Part shown: positions 1 to 12,867 of the stretch, in pieces
Numbering within the stretch: the stretch's first letter is position 1
Layout of the letters: each line of letters begins with the position of its first letter
Source: Daphnia pulex
Taxonomy: Eukaryota > Arthropoda > Branchiopoda > Diplostraca > Daphniidae
Assembly (NCBI RefSeq): GCF_021134715.1
Contig: NC_060028.1
Location: 5,292,501-5,356,500, forward strand
Length of the DNA: 64,000 bases
Direction of reading: 5' to 3'
Translations under genes and position numbers: made by a program
Notes under the pieces: generated by a model
Seen by the model: only the letters and a program-made list of their open reading frames with translations
Database searches by the model: none
What the model was told of the DNA's origin: nothing

Positions 1-325
1 TGATATTACCTCTTCTGCGTACGCTCGTCCAATTCCATCGGTGGCACCGGTTACAACTTGAAAAAAAAAAGGCAGGAAGTCAGGGTCATTCGTTAATCAT
101 CGATTTATCAAACCAAAGTGTAGAAGAAGTGTTAGACCTACCGGCCCATTGTCCGATGTTTTTCAGCGACAGAGATCGACCTAAAGCATGACCTATAAAT
201 GTGGAGTACATAAATTTCCACACTTCCCGAAAAACAAACCACGAGACTGTGCCAATTGAGGCAAGTCCGATGAGTTCCAGCAAGGTATACTTCATGTTGT
301 ATGAACGGGGAAAAACGTATTCCAA
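1..325 (-). CDS. HSD17B12: Very-long-chain 3-oxoacyl-CoA reductase (HSD17B12/let-767 type), 5' exons, runs off the window
   Basis: Short-chain dehydrogenase of the ER membrane; this family reduces 3-ketoacyl-CoA in fatty-acid elongation and can act on steroids. Exon 1 runs 325-142 (ATG at 325-323, 61 codons plus 1 nt) and exon 2 starts at 56 and leaves the window at 1. The 85-bp intron has a GTAGGT donor and a T-rich AG acceptor. Joining restores the Rossmann signature VVTGATDGIGRAYAEE (cofactor motif TGxxxGxG), placed, as in the family, after an N-terminal hydrophobic segment (about residues 15-35) and the lead-in NIGQWA. A second in-frame Met lies 10 codons downstream. The gene is divergent from TAMM41, about 735 bp away. 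The catalytic Ser-Tyr-Lys lies outside the window, so the exact paralogue is an inference. Confidence 0.85.
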
Positions 326-1060
326 TAGATTACGTGTTCACTCATACACAACACCACCATACACTCAACAAGTTGAACACGAATGAAACTGCCAACACGT
401 GCGGGACTCCTTCAACTTCAGCGCGCGCCCCCTTCCAGAGCTCAGCACAAACTGACTCTTTTCATGTGGCTACGTTCTTAGTATATACCCATACACAATG
501 TAGTACGACAAGTTTTCATTTCGTAAGCTTGATGTATTTTGCTTGCATCTTTTCTCGTGGCGCCTTTGGGTCTTTTTTCTTCGACTCTCGGCAAATAAAA
601 GGCGTTTTCTTGTTTTAGGTGGTTTTAGGTCAACGGATTCATGGAACTCGCCTCAAGGGATTCATATCGCGTATATGCGCCACTGCTCTCAAGGTGCGTT
701 ACGAAGAAGAATCTTCTTTCAAACATTCATCTATTTTTACTTTTTTAAACATTATCCTCAGATCCATTGAGGCATTGACGCAATATTATATTACGTCAGA
801 GCTGGGCTGGGCTAATCGCCTGGAGTGTGGAGTTTTTATCTTTTTAACTTTTTATTTTGATTGCAATAAAAAAATTTGTTTAATCGGGTTTCGCTAATTT
901 TTTATATAGGAAAGTAATCTTTTATTAAGGGCCATAATCTCCATTTAAAAAAGTTATGTATATTATAATATGTTTCGAAAAACCCAAAAGCGCAATAAAA
1001 AGAAATCTGTGAATAACGAAGCTTTACTTCGACCCGCAAACCAAGTATTGATGATTTAAA
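326..1060. promoter_or_regulatory. Intergenic space between divergent genes, presumed shared promoter region
   Basis: No supported gene lies here. The segment separates the start of the HSD17B12-type gene (-) from that of TAMM41 (+), so both promoters should lie in it. I see AT-rich stretches near 720-1000 but no TATA/Inr arrangement that I would defend. Confidence 0.4.
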
Positions 1061-4000
1061 ATGGCTACCTCCAGGCTCGCTTTCAAAACAGTGCGTTTGT
1101 TTTGTGATACACCTGTAGCCTTGACTGATAAATTTCGACATATTCTCTCTCTATTCCCTGAAGATCTCGTGTTTGCATTTTCTTACGGATCAGGAGCTTT
1201 TCAACAACATGGACAAAAATCTACCGAGGTGAGACAGAACTCGGAAATAAGCATTCTTTCGTTTGTTTGTGTGGCTGAATAATGTATGTTTGAGGGGTGG
1301 TTTAGTTAACCATGTTGGGAAATCACAATTATTCGTAACTGTATACAAGGCGGGTTCAGTGAAACTTTCGAGACAAGATAGAAAGAGGTCGAAATGTACT
1401 CAGAGAACTGGAGAAACACTGTACTCTGGAAATTTCATAACAGGTTTTCAAAATTGAGCTACAGTTCATTGAAACCTTCCCCGGGCATGTTTCTCATTTT
1501 GAAAATGTGTTAAATGTAATCAAGAAACCTGTTTTTTTTGTGGTTATTTAAGTCCAAAGGAAAAGTGAGGCCAGTAATGGTACATGAAATTAACTTGCAA
1601 AGATAAATTTATAAATTTAACTATTAGATAAAGAGCGATAAAGAGGTAATAAATAATGTAATTAGTTACAGGATAGACATTGCTTTAATATTCTGCTGTT
1701 TAGAAATGCTCTTACGTAAATCAAAATGGTAATATCCAAACCAAAGAATTTCAATTGTTAAAATTTGTGTGCGAAATATTTGACCATCGTTTAACGACTC
1801 GGTCGTAATTTTTTATTGTGTTCTGAACTGTGTGCTACATGTTTCCTGTTACTCGTGATTTAGTAAAATTATTGAAAGTCCTCGTCCAAACGGGAAGCTG
1901 CGAACAACTACCGAAAGCAGAATCAATCGACCCTTCAAGTCACCGTTCACGGGAGGCAAAGGTCCAACTACTTCAAAATCTTCTCCGTGCACTCCAACGC
2001 CAGTCTGTTTGCGTGATGACGAGCAAAACAAACGAGTCCGAAGCCCTATTCAAAGTCCTTTGAGTAGCCGCATATCAAACAACGGTTCCGTCACCCCACT
2101 TCAGTTCAATAGACTCAAACGAGCGAGACTTTCGACTCCAACTTTGGATGAATTGCGTCAAAAGGAAGCACAGCTTGATCGTGAGATTGCCGGACTTGTG
2201 TCTGAAAACCTCTCCATTGAAGAACTTGATCGCCAAATTGATCTTCTTCATCGCTATAATGACATTAAAGATGTAGCCCAAATTGTCATGGGTCGATTGG
2301 CCGAACTGGAGAATGTCACCGTTAAAAGCCTTCATGAAAAGTACGGAGCTCCACATTGCGATTGATTTCCAACGCACACGTTTTTTCCCCTTTTCTTCTC
2401 CCTGTCACCGGATCTGTTTTTATAACTGTTGGTGATTATTTACGTCTTTCCCAGGAATACAGTATTGTTTAGGTTTACGTAACTCTTTCCCAATTCTTTA
2501 GAATAACATACAGTGTCAAACAATAGCCTGATTCTGATTTTTAGGAGAAAGCTATGAAGTAACCGCACGCACTAACAGGTTCTTTTATGTTCTAATTCAA
2601 GGGAAATGTAGTGGATCTCATTCTGGTGGTGGATGATGCCGAGACATTTCACCGATTGAATTTGGAACGTAATTCGAAGCATTATTCTTCCATGAAATAC
2701 CTCGGTCCACATCTGCTGGCTTCATTTCAAGAAAAGTGGGGGGCTCGAGTTTACTTCAACACACTCGTCCCTTATAAACATGGGGTATTTGAATATTATA
2801 ATGCATAGTGATTGCTAACTAGCAAAATCTGAATTAAAGACGGGGTAATATTTTACAGTTACTCAAGTATGGAGTGATATCATCATCCGCTTTGGTTGCA
2901 GATCTTCTTGACTGGGAATGGATGTAGGAAATTCAACGATTTTGTGTTAAAAATGAGAAGAATTTGATTTAAATTTTACTTTATTTGTTCAGGTATATAA
3001 GTGGCCGGTTACACAAGCCCGTCATGCCTCTAGTGTTGCCGCACTCGAGCCATCCATTACGATCTGCCCTTAAGCATAACCTACAGAATGCCATGCACAC
3101 GGCGCTTCTTCTTCTTCCTGACACGTTTCAAGAAGAAACTCTCTACCAGACCTTGGCCGGCCTTTCCTACTCAGGTTTTTATGAATTTCTTTACTATTAT
3201 GACGCGTTTTCACATATGGAAATGACTCGTCATTTTTGTGTGAATAACCTAACCGAACGTTAAAAGAACTGCACATGAATGGCAAAACATAAGCTAAATA
3301 GTTCCCTGCTGCGTCATTCCTGTCTGTGGACTGTGGTCGCCTACTGAGTCTACTTGTGAAAAATGTGAAAGTGGTCAAGAAGAAAGTTGCGTGTCCTTGT
3401 CATCGAAAATGAGTGTGCAGATGTATTTGTATTTTGTTCCAGAAAGTAACCGATTAATGGCAAATAACAGGCGTTTTTCGAATAATAGTATGCTACCCTA
3501 CTTCCATTTGTCTTGTTGTTAAATTTAATATTCTTTCACTAGGTGATTTCCGAATGAGTTTTGGTGAAGATCGTAATAAAGTCAAGAATATCGTCACACC
3601 ACAAATCGGTAAATTTCGTGAATTATATTCTTCCCTTTGGCCCGGATTGGCTGCGTATGCGGAGTTCAATACCTCTTCAGGGAGGTGCGAGCAGGACACT
3701 AGCCCTGGTGCTCGAATGTTTCACCTCAACTTATTGCCCAAGCAGATTCAGGTAATGTATGCAACGTTTGCACATAACCGGCTTCGTGAAAGTCTCCCTG
3801 CTAAAACTCCCCGAACTGGTTCTCACGAATCCCCAGTACAAGCGTGTTCCCAATAGAAGCTGCACCATTAAAAATTGTTGCGATGTGACTTTTGAGAACG
3901 ACAATTTCCCCACCGGCCGGCAGACGAACCGTTATAAGCAACTCCTTTTAGCAAAAGTACCGCAAAATTGTACCAAGGATAGAGAAACGGGGATTATTTC

Positions 4001-4507
4001 GTTTTCCCCGAAAGGCAGTCTATGGGCGAAAGAGGTTCGGGCGGCCTTGACTGACTATCCATTCAAAATCGATTCATATTTTCGTACCGTTGAGAAGAAA
4101 AAACCTTATGTCTTTGTTTTTTCCATCCCTGTGAAGAAATGTTTTCATACCTGACTTTTCATTTTCAGCAAACAATAGTGCACGAATGGAACCGTGACGG
4201 ACGATGGCAAGATGTAGAGGATGTTTTCCGCGCTGCTGCCCATGATACTGAATGCCCTGAACTCGTTAAAGAAGGTACATTATTTTTTAAAAAATGCTGT
4301 TCTTTCTGGAGATGGAAAACGTATTTCTGTAATGACATATCACTTGGTATATTTGCAGCTGTACAAAAAACAGTCAAAGCTTCAAGTTGGACTCAAAGTA
4401 TTAAAGGAATACCAACTGCCGGGTTCGTCAAAGCCGTCCGATATGGATTTGCCAAAATTAACAAGTTTTGGAAGAGTCTGAAGAAGAATCCCCATGATTC
4501 GGAATAA
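1061..4507 (+). CDS. TAMM41: TAMM41, mitochondrial phosphatidate cytidylyltransferase (CDP-DAG synthase), 7 exons
   Basis: Tam41 makes CDP-diacylglycerol from phosphatidic acid and CTP at the matrix face of the inner mitochondrial membrane, feeding cardiolipin synthesis. Exons: 1061-1228, 2602-2784, 2859-2923, 2993-3174, 3543-3751, 4169-4274, 4359-4507 (stop TAA). They sum to 1062 nt, 353 aa, all phases agreeing. Family landmarks in order: FSYGSGAFQQ (nucleotidyltransferase-like glycine motif), DLILVVDD (metal-binding acidic pair), KHYSSMKYLGP, GARVYFNTLVPY, LKYGVISS, SGRLHKPV, GLSYSGDFRM with GEDRNKV, and the C-terminal SIKGIPTAG. Length matches the family. The start Met is followed by an Arg/Lys-bearing, acid-poor leader, as expected for import. 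Intron 1 (1.37 kb) contains a Swi5-like gene and intron 5 (417 bp) contains an open frame; both are described separately. Confidence 0.95.
1864..2365 (+). CDS. SWI5: Swi5-family DNA recombination/repair protein, nested in TAMM41 intron 1 (5' end unresolved)
   Basis: The C-terminal 70 residues carry the Swi5 core: LDREIAGL, then EELDRQIDLLHRYNDIKDVAQ and MGRLAELENVT. In the family this helical domain pairs with Sfr1/MEI5 to stimulate Rad51 strand exchange. The N-terminal part is basic and Ser/Pro/Thr-rich (PFKSPF, SPIQSPLSS), as in animal Swi5. The stop is TGA at 2363-2365. The frame is open back to a TGA at 1856-1858 with no ATG, and an acceptor-like AG at 1862-1863 suggests an upstream coding exon of phase 2 that I could not identify. 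It lies on the same strand as its host gene, inside the 1229-2601 intron, so it needs its own promoter or is excised from the TAMM41 pre-mRNA. Confidence 0.85.
3759..4154 (+). CDS. Unrecognised 131-codon open frame inside TAMM41 intron 5
   Basis: An uninterrupted ATG-to-TGA frame fills almost all of the 417-bp intron between TAMM41 exons 5 and 6, starting 8 nt after the donor. The product is basic, with an N-terminus lacking acids (MQRLHITGFVKVSLLKLPEL) that could act as a mitochondrial leader, followed by a Cys-containing middle (CTIKNCC) and a Lys-rich tail. I do not recognise the family. The TAMM41 coding sequence is complete without it, so it is not a missed exon of that gene. It may be a nested small gene, for example a fast-evolving mitochondrial protein, or chance openness; the composition (balanced, no low complexity) leans toward coding. 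Confidence 0.4.
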   Translation: MQRLHITGFVKVSLLKLPELVLTNPQYKRVPNRSCTIKNCCDVTFENDNFPTGRQTNRYKQLLLAKVPQNCTKDRETGIISFSPKGSLWAKEVRAALTDYPFKIDSYFRTVEKKKPYVFVFSIPVKKCFHT

Positions 4508-4561
4508 CGTTTTGTAAATAGACGAGAAGAATATACTTAGCCTGTTTTAGGCAAGACACAA

Positions 4562-7500
4562 TCACGAAATATTTGAATCCCAGTTATGAGCTAGCATGAT
4601 AGAATAATCAAATGGAGTGAGTCCGAAAAGTGATCTTAAACTCGGGGGTAGCGTAGAGCATAATTCTTCGATATTGTCGTTTCCCATATTTTCTTGCTGA
4701 TCGTTAGCTCCGTTCACCCGGAAATTAAACAGTTCACTGCTTGAAGAGCAAAACAGCGGAAGCAGTTTAGGCAACCCGATTTTTATGTCATTAAGGCGCG
4801 CTCCAAGACTACACAGATGCTTCCGGCGACGAATCAGGACCGTGGCTCTGAAACCGCTAGAAATACAAAGAAATAAAAATGAAAAAAAAAAAATGAAAAA
4901 CAAAGAAATAAAACCGCTCTACCAACCCGATGAAATCCGTTTCAAATTTGCTATCGTTCTTCAGTGCGTGTAACAAGTTCATTGAAATTATTTCAGCAGT
5001 TTGGTGTTCGTCGTTACTAGTGCGCCAGATGTGAATCCGTAATGTGGTGCCTCTCCATCGATCGCGAATTTGTAATCCCAAGTTATAAGCTTGCGTCAAG
5101 GTTAGCGTCGTTCCAATAAGAGATAGTTCTTCCAAACGTGGACAACCAGCAATAACTGCATACAGAAGCCAATGAATGGGCTCACCTTGGCCCACGTGTA
5201 ACTGCTGATTCGGTTTCACAGCTGACGCTGTAACCGGACATGCTGACTCTGCGGTTGCGCAGAACTGTAGAAAATTGAATTCAAGTTCCACAAGTTTCTC
5301 GCACTTCTGTAGACGACGAATCAACGTGGCAGCTGTTTGCGATGGCCGCTGCCAAGCGATGGAGCAAAACGACATGCACAATCTTGTCAGTTTCCGGCCA
5401 AGTCGTTGGTGAACGGAACGGAAGAATTTCTTGGTGGATGCGTCGTTCAACGGTGGAATGGAAGGAACAGGTGCGGCGCTCTCTGGCATCTTGGGTTTCA
5501 TGCTGACTGACAGCTCTGTCAAATTCCTCAGCTGGTCCAGTAAAACAAAAAGTTCTGGACCTCCCACCACCTCAACTTCTTTTTTGTCCACTCCCTATAA
5601 AAGAAATAATTGGAAATAGTATCATATGATAAAGGCAATAAAAAGTTAACAGTAGTTATGCGGATGATTTTTTCTTACCTGAAACGATGCGACTGTTTCT
5701 GTCAAAGAGAGCTTCGTCAAGTGAGGCCATTGACTTTTGACGTTAAGGTTATCACTGTAAAATTCCATGTCTTCCTTACTTTGAATTTCCTCGGAATCTT
5801 CAGGAAATCTGATTGCAATGAAGATAAGTATTTTAAAATAGTTCTTTTTTTTTCTTTTTTAACTGTGTTTATCGATAATTTATACTTGGAGTTAAAAAGG
5901 GGATCGTTTGGAGATGGTTGATTCGAATTTCCGGTAGGGAACTTGAGACGAAACGCGCCAAACATTTGTGTTAAATTTGACCTTGGAGATTGGTCATGAT
6001 TTGGGTTTGTCGCAATTTGACTGATTATGGACATGCATGAAGTACCAATGGGGGGTACTGGTACAGTATGTAAAGGCAATTGTATCAAGAACCGACAACC
6101 GTTCAAGTTCAACTCCTGCAGTGGACTAGATCTCATAAATCGATCTACTATTCTAAGAATAGAGATGTTCTAAAGAAAAAAAAAAAAGAATTTCCTGTCA
6201 TTATCTTTTCGTTAAATATACATTAAGTGGTTTTACGTCGATCGTAAACTTCCATCCAGCCAAAGAAAGCGACACCAGCTTCAAAGCGGTTGACAGAGCA
6301 TAAACCAGCTTGATTATACTTCCTTTACCGATGCTAATATATCCAGACGAGACGTCTAACCAGGTCAAATTAGTGTTGATTAGAATAGGAATGACTTCTT
6401 CAAATCTGAATACAAATGATAATTAAACAAAAATGATAATTAAAAAGAAATTATAATAAAAAAAAAAACATAAAAAATTGTATATGGGAAATGTCGATCT
6501 ACCTTTTCAATTTTGCTAACCGAAGAGACTTAAGACTTTGGCTATGACGTATGGCTTGTCCTAAACAGTTCAAATCCATCGGTTCCAAGCAGCATCCCGT
6601 TAAATCCAATCTGGACAACTGACAGTCTGGCGCTTGCAGAGCGACAAAAAGTGAATGAAAACCGCTTGTGTGGCTACCTTGTAAACACTCAGGTTCATTT
6701 AGTTTAAAGAACCCTAGTGCATTCGGAACCAATATGCCTAATTAAGTTGACGTAATTTAAAATTAATAACAGTTATCTTTAAATGTTCTCTAAATGTGTA
6801 TACCTGGCAACCTTAGTCCATCTTGGAGCTTGAAATCACCGTGATTGTTGGATTCCAACACAGACAAAATCAATGCTAACAAGTTTGCTTCGTTCTGGGA
6901 AGTTTCTTCAGCGTGCTTAGCAGAGACTGATGATGAGCAAGTATCGACTGACTTTCTTGGACCTATAGGTTCCGGAACTTTTATTCCAGCACGTTGACGT
7001 GCCGCAGCATTAAAATAAGATTCCAACGTCTGTAAATCTCCTGGAGAACCTTCTTCAAAGCGCTTATCCACTCTGGATGGTGGCAGTGTTTTGAGCAGAT
7101 TTAAAGAAACTATAAAAACAGGAAATAAACAAATGTTAAGTGAAGTCAAATAAAAACCACTGAAGGATGAAATACCTGAGAGGTGCTGGAGAGATTTCAA
7201 AAGAGAAGCGATCGAAACGTAGCCTTCTGGTCCGCAAGATAGTTTTGACAGGACGAGAGATTTCACATTAGATTGGCGCAGTCCTTGGCTGAGCGCGACG
7301 ACTTGCTGAGTTCCAACATCAACGCTTATCTTGATAGAAGTCAAGGAAAAAGCAACGTAGCGATAGTTGAGCGTGTTGTTAACGGCCGTAATAACTTTAG
7401 TGGCCCAGGTGTCGCCAATCAAGTGCAGACTAAAGTGACGTAGTTGAGTTTTCTTTAGTGCCTGCACTGTGAAAGCTCCCATGGCCACTACATCATTCTC

Positions 7501-9881
7501 GTCCGGCGAGAGCCCGCAAGCTGCACTAACAACTAGGCAAATAACAGAACGATTGGTCTGAAAAGCCGTGAAGAAACGATCCAGGGCGGCGCTGTTAAAC
7601 GGCGCGTCAGCCCAGACGAATTTGATTGAGCGAATAGGACAGTCCGGTTCAGCAAGCAGTCCGGCCCAGCCATCCAGCTCGATCTGATTTGATCGGACGA
7701 CGACTATTTCACTGTCGAGAATAGATGACAAGGCTCGCACATTGTCAGAGGTAGCGCCACTTTCACGTAGCAGCTCGAAGAGGGTTATGACTGGAAGTTC
7801 AAACGCTGAAAGATGATGCAAACGGAAGAAGACTGCAGCGTTCTCTGCCAACAATCCAGCCAAGAACTTGAAAATCAAATTGAGGCTTTCACGCGAAATG
7901 AAACTGGATTGCAGTAAGCTGAAATGTTCGACAAAGCGCTCTTCAAGTGAGCCGGACAAGTACCAAGCGGCCAAATACTCCAAAAACGCCTTGTGGATTG
8001 GTTGATAGCACGGGTTTTTCGGGATGCATAGCGTAGTGCTGCGAGGTGCGCTCCTGCGGATCATCAGACCCAATTCCAGCACTAGCTCACAGCTGTTATC
8101 CGGTAGTTCTTTCAACTGCTCATGAGTGAACTGAGTGCCACCTCGTGCTAAAGCCTGAAGACACAACAGACCGAAATCGGAGAGGGCTTTTTCATAATCT
8201 TGCTGAGTATAAAATGACGTTGAAGACATTGCAGCCGATCCATCCTGGATTCCTGAGATTTGCTTCTTATTCAGCGCCCTTCGAACAAGCCAATTAACAA
8301 GTCCTTGGTAGATTTGGGTCATCTTGTGCAATATGCCATCATTTATTGTGCCTTTCTCTTGATTTTCATTGCCTTCGTCTTCGAAGACGACGCAAAGGAA
8401 AAGGCACGTTAACGGGCAAGAAGCGAGATGTCGGCTGCTTGAATACGGTCCGTCAAGGAGGTTGATTAGCTTGGTACCCAAATTCGGCTTTTCCTTGATT
8501 TGGAAATAGTTCTGAATAAACTGCTCTGTTTGTCCCAATCCGAAACCGCGGATTTCAATGCGTCGGTTGAAATAACTCAGAATGTTGTCGTCTGATGAGA
8601 CCGATCTCGAGGTCACCACTACACTCACCTGTAAAGTAAACACGCGGAATTTCTAACCATACTTGGTTAATTCAACAGCCAAAACTACCTTGTCGAATAT
8701 GTTGCCCTTGAGTAGCATGTCTATAGGAGCTCGATGTTCGGACGATAATTCATCAAGTCCGTCCAAAATGAATAATATGCTCTGATGGTTTTCTTTAATG
8801 TAGTTCCACCAGTCTTCTCGGTCTTCCAACGATTCGTGTTGAGGGAAAAATTCATTAAATAGATAACTCTGCAAGTCTCCCTATTTGAATGAAATGTCGT
8901 TTATGAAATAGCACTTGAATCAACAGGAAGTAACGTCAAACAATTACTTGGAAGTCTCTCAGTGGGATGAGAAAGACGAGATGAAATTTGTCAATATACT
9001 CCTTTTTTGCTGCCCAGTCAAAGGCCATCTTCAAGGTTAGTGTGGTTTTTCCGTAACCAGGATTACCTTCGATGAGTACACGGCACGGGCGGCCCCCATT
9101 TTTAAGTGGAAACTCGCTCTGAAAATTTGAAAAAATATCGTTAATTATAGCAAATAACTTTCAGTTATGGAAACAAAATAAACCTGCTTTTCTTGCACAA
9201 TTTGCTCAAGGGAAATTAAGGTGGGGCCAGACCGGCCATCGAAGCGGTCGCTTGTGACAAGCTGAAGTGCTGTATAAAGATTATCCAAATGAGGACTGAA
9301 CCAGGTACACCACGGCAAGGGAGTGAAGTAAGCCAAACGGTTGCGGTACCTGTCCTGATTAAATGTTTGGACTTTGTCGACAATAACCATGCGACTCTCC
9401 GATCTTTGGAAGGGGACCTTGTCCCATAAATCCATTAATATTTTACGAAACACAAAATCATTTAAAATCAATTTACGTTCTTGGAATCCGGACAATTTAT
9501 GTAGTTCCACTGTCGTCGATCAACTATGACTGAAGTTGCTCTATCAAATGTAATATCTGTTTTCTGGTTGAAACTATTGCCAATGCGGACACTTGAAGAA
9601 TTGGAGATTTCAACTGCGCTGTTTTCGAATTTGAACTGGCCAGGGTCGGTTGTCATTGCTGCATTTCTGACAAGTTGGTCGCAATCGATCGGACAAGCGT
9701 CAATATCAGAGTCTTCAATCTGCGTATTTTTACTGATTGGCACACGGTCGGCTGCACTGTCAGAATATTTTGGATTCACGTTACCATTAACATTTGGATC
9801 TGTAATGGGTTCAGCGTCTGTTTCGTAGACTAAATCGCCATTGGTCAAGTCAATGCCACCTTGCGAAAAAGTGAACGCCAT
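4562..9881 (-). CDS. NACHT-LRR (NLR-like) protein, about 12 exons
   Basis: Exons (-): 9881-9511?, 9403?-9184, 9118-8948, 8880-8689, 8628-7176, 7109-6804, 6737-6503, 6405-6237, 6169-5886, 5808-5679, 5594-4915, 4856-4562 (stop TGA). The sum is 4506 nt, 1501 aa, and every phase closes. The first junction is uncertain: frames change between 9510 and 9468, and the proposed intron uses a weak GTGGAA donor. Order of parts: acidic, disordered N-terminus (about 1-123); a helical linker; NACHT ATPase with Walker A GNPGYGKTT (about 215), Walker B ILFILDGLDEL (about 289) and sensor VVVTSRS (about 321); a winged-helix-like helical part; then degenerate leucine-rich repeats (LSRLDLTGCCLEP, LQELNLNGCRFL, LEELSLIGTTL). 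The family uses ATP-driven oligomerisation to signal, classically in innate immunity. I see no CARD, Pyrin or DED signature at the N-terminus. Confidence 0.85.
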
Positions 9882-10581
9882 TCTTTGCCCAAATAAAGAT
9901 CTAACGATAAACTGCGTGCTGTTCCAGTGCCATCAGGAATAGTGCAGATTTAAATGGACTTTAAACCAACAAACTTTTGGAGCATGAACCTTTCGCCTTT
10001 TCTCAAGTGTGTTAAAAAAGTAACAGATGTAACATTGGGGAATTCCGTGGCCGAAACTTGTACAACTATAGCTTCCGGCGTTCGAAGTGGGCGCAAAATC
10101 AAGGACAAAATAGCTCGTTTTCCACAACTTCATCACTTTATGCCCTTGTGATATGAGATTTTATTTCGACACTATCATTTCATTAACACTTCACAAACTG
10201 TCAATTGTTTTCGATGCACAAACAATGCGAAATAATCTGTACAAAAAGTTGTTGCGCAATTGCTTCTCCCCAATCCTCACTGGTAGTAAGAACTTCTAGA
10301 TTCGTGTGCGTTCAGCGGCCTTGTATTCGGCTGACTAACCTGTTCAGTCGCTTGCCCCTCGCTAGACTCCCTTCACTAGTTCAACTCAGATATTATCCCC
10401 GAGGCGCTGCAGCGGTTTTTTTCTTTACTTTCCGCACGAAATTCAAGTATCTCTTAGTATGACAAGGCACGGCTAGGTACGGACGGTTAGGACTTGGGAG
10501 ATGGGGAACATTTTGCGGAACCGCCTACTTACCACGTAACAAAATCGCCGCTGAATTTATACTCTTGTAGTAGCGTGATAT
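9882..10581. other. Intergenic space between NACHT-LRR and TRMU genes
   Basis: Holds the presumed promoter of the NACHT-LRR gene and the 3' flank of TRMU. A 66-codon frame at 9954-10151 (+) and an 85-codon frame at 10205-10462 (+) are open, but I recognise no family and give them little weight. Confidence 0.4.
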
Positions 10582-12153
<1,572 letters not shown>

Positions 12154-12620
12154 GAAAAACACTTTTGTTTGACCTATCTGTCGTATCAAACTGAAACTAT
12201 TCTAAAATAATTAAATAATTTTAATTTAAAAAAAGTCAAAACTCTTAGAGCGCTGGCCATATACGAATAACATTCGTGTCGTCTGCATGTAGAATTGCAC
12301 TACGGAGTCCTCTAGCGTCAAATGTGGCACTGCACTTTGGAGTTCGGACTCCGAGTCTATTTTACCCCGTCTGATTTCATCATATATAGTCGAGGGTAAT
12401 TAATTTTTAACCTCGAACAAAATGTAACATGAAATTTTTAAAATGAAATGAAAATGAAATGTACGTATTTATATGGCGCCTTTCCATTATATGCTCAAAG
12501 CGCCTTCAGTTTCCAATTTAGATGTGATTGAACACACCACAGTATATTTAACGTCATATCCTTAAAGCAATCAAGAATCCTGTGTTATGCATGCTGCCTC
12601 AAGGGCGCTACTTACAGTTT
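12154..12620. other. AT-rich intergenic segment upstream of TRMU
   Basis: No gene seen. It contains several short GGCGCC/GGCGCT boxes near 12250, 12475 and 12605, but nothing I can name. Confidence 0.4.
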
Positions 12621-12753
12621 TATCACGATGTATCAGGAGAGGTGGGCAAACGCAGTAGGGCGCCACCTCTGAAAACTGTGCCAACTTTCTGAAATTGTTT
12701 ACACTTCTGCCGCTAGGTTCTCTAGTGTTAGTGGCCCTGAAATTGGGCGCGAA
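12621..12753 (+). repeat. Left terminal inverted repeat of the THAP element
   Basis: Pairs with the reverse complement of 13711-13836. There is a small insertion near 12653-12665 relative to the right repeat. Confidence 0.8.
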
Positions 12754-12867
12754 TTATCAGAAGTAAAGCGTCTGCCATTGTTGATAGTAGATTCCATTTC
12801 GATGTTTCATTTTATAATTTCGTTCTTTAACTTAGGGTGATGTGTTTTTGATAAATCGTGTTGCGAA

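Noticed and set aside
7100..7180. Continuous reading through the middle of the NACHT-LRR gene
   Set aside because: Clear GTATTT donor at 7175 and AG acceptor at 7111-7110; removing 66 bp restores leucine-rich repeat spacing, so it is an in-frame intron.
9526..9828. 100-codon + strand frame over the start of the NACHT-LRR gene
   Set aside because: Antisense shadow of exon 1, whose frame is supported by joining to the NACHT exons.
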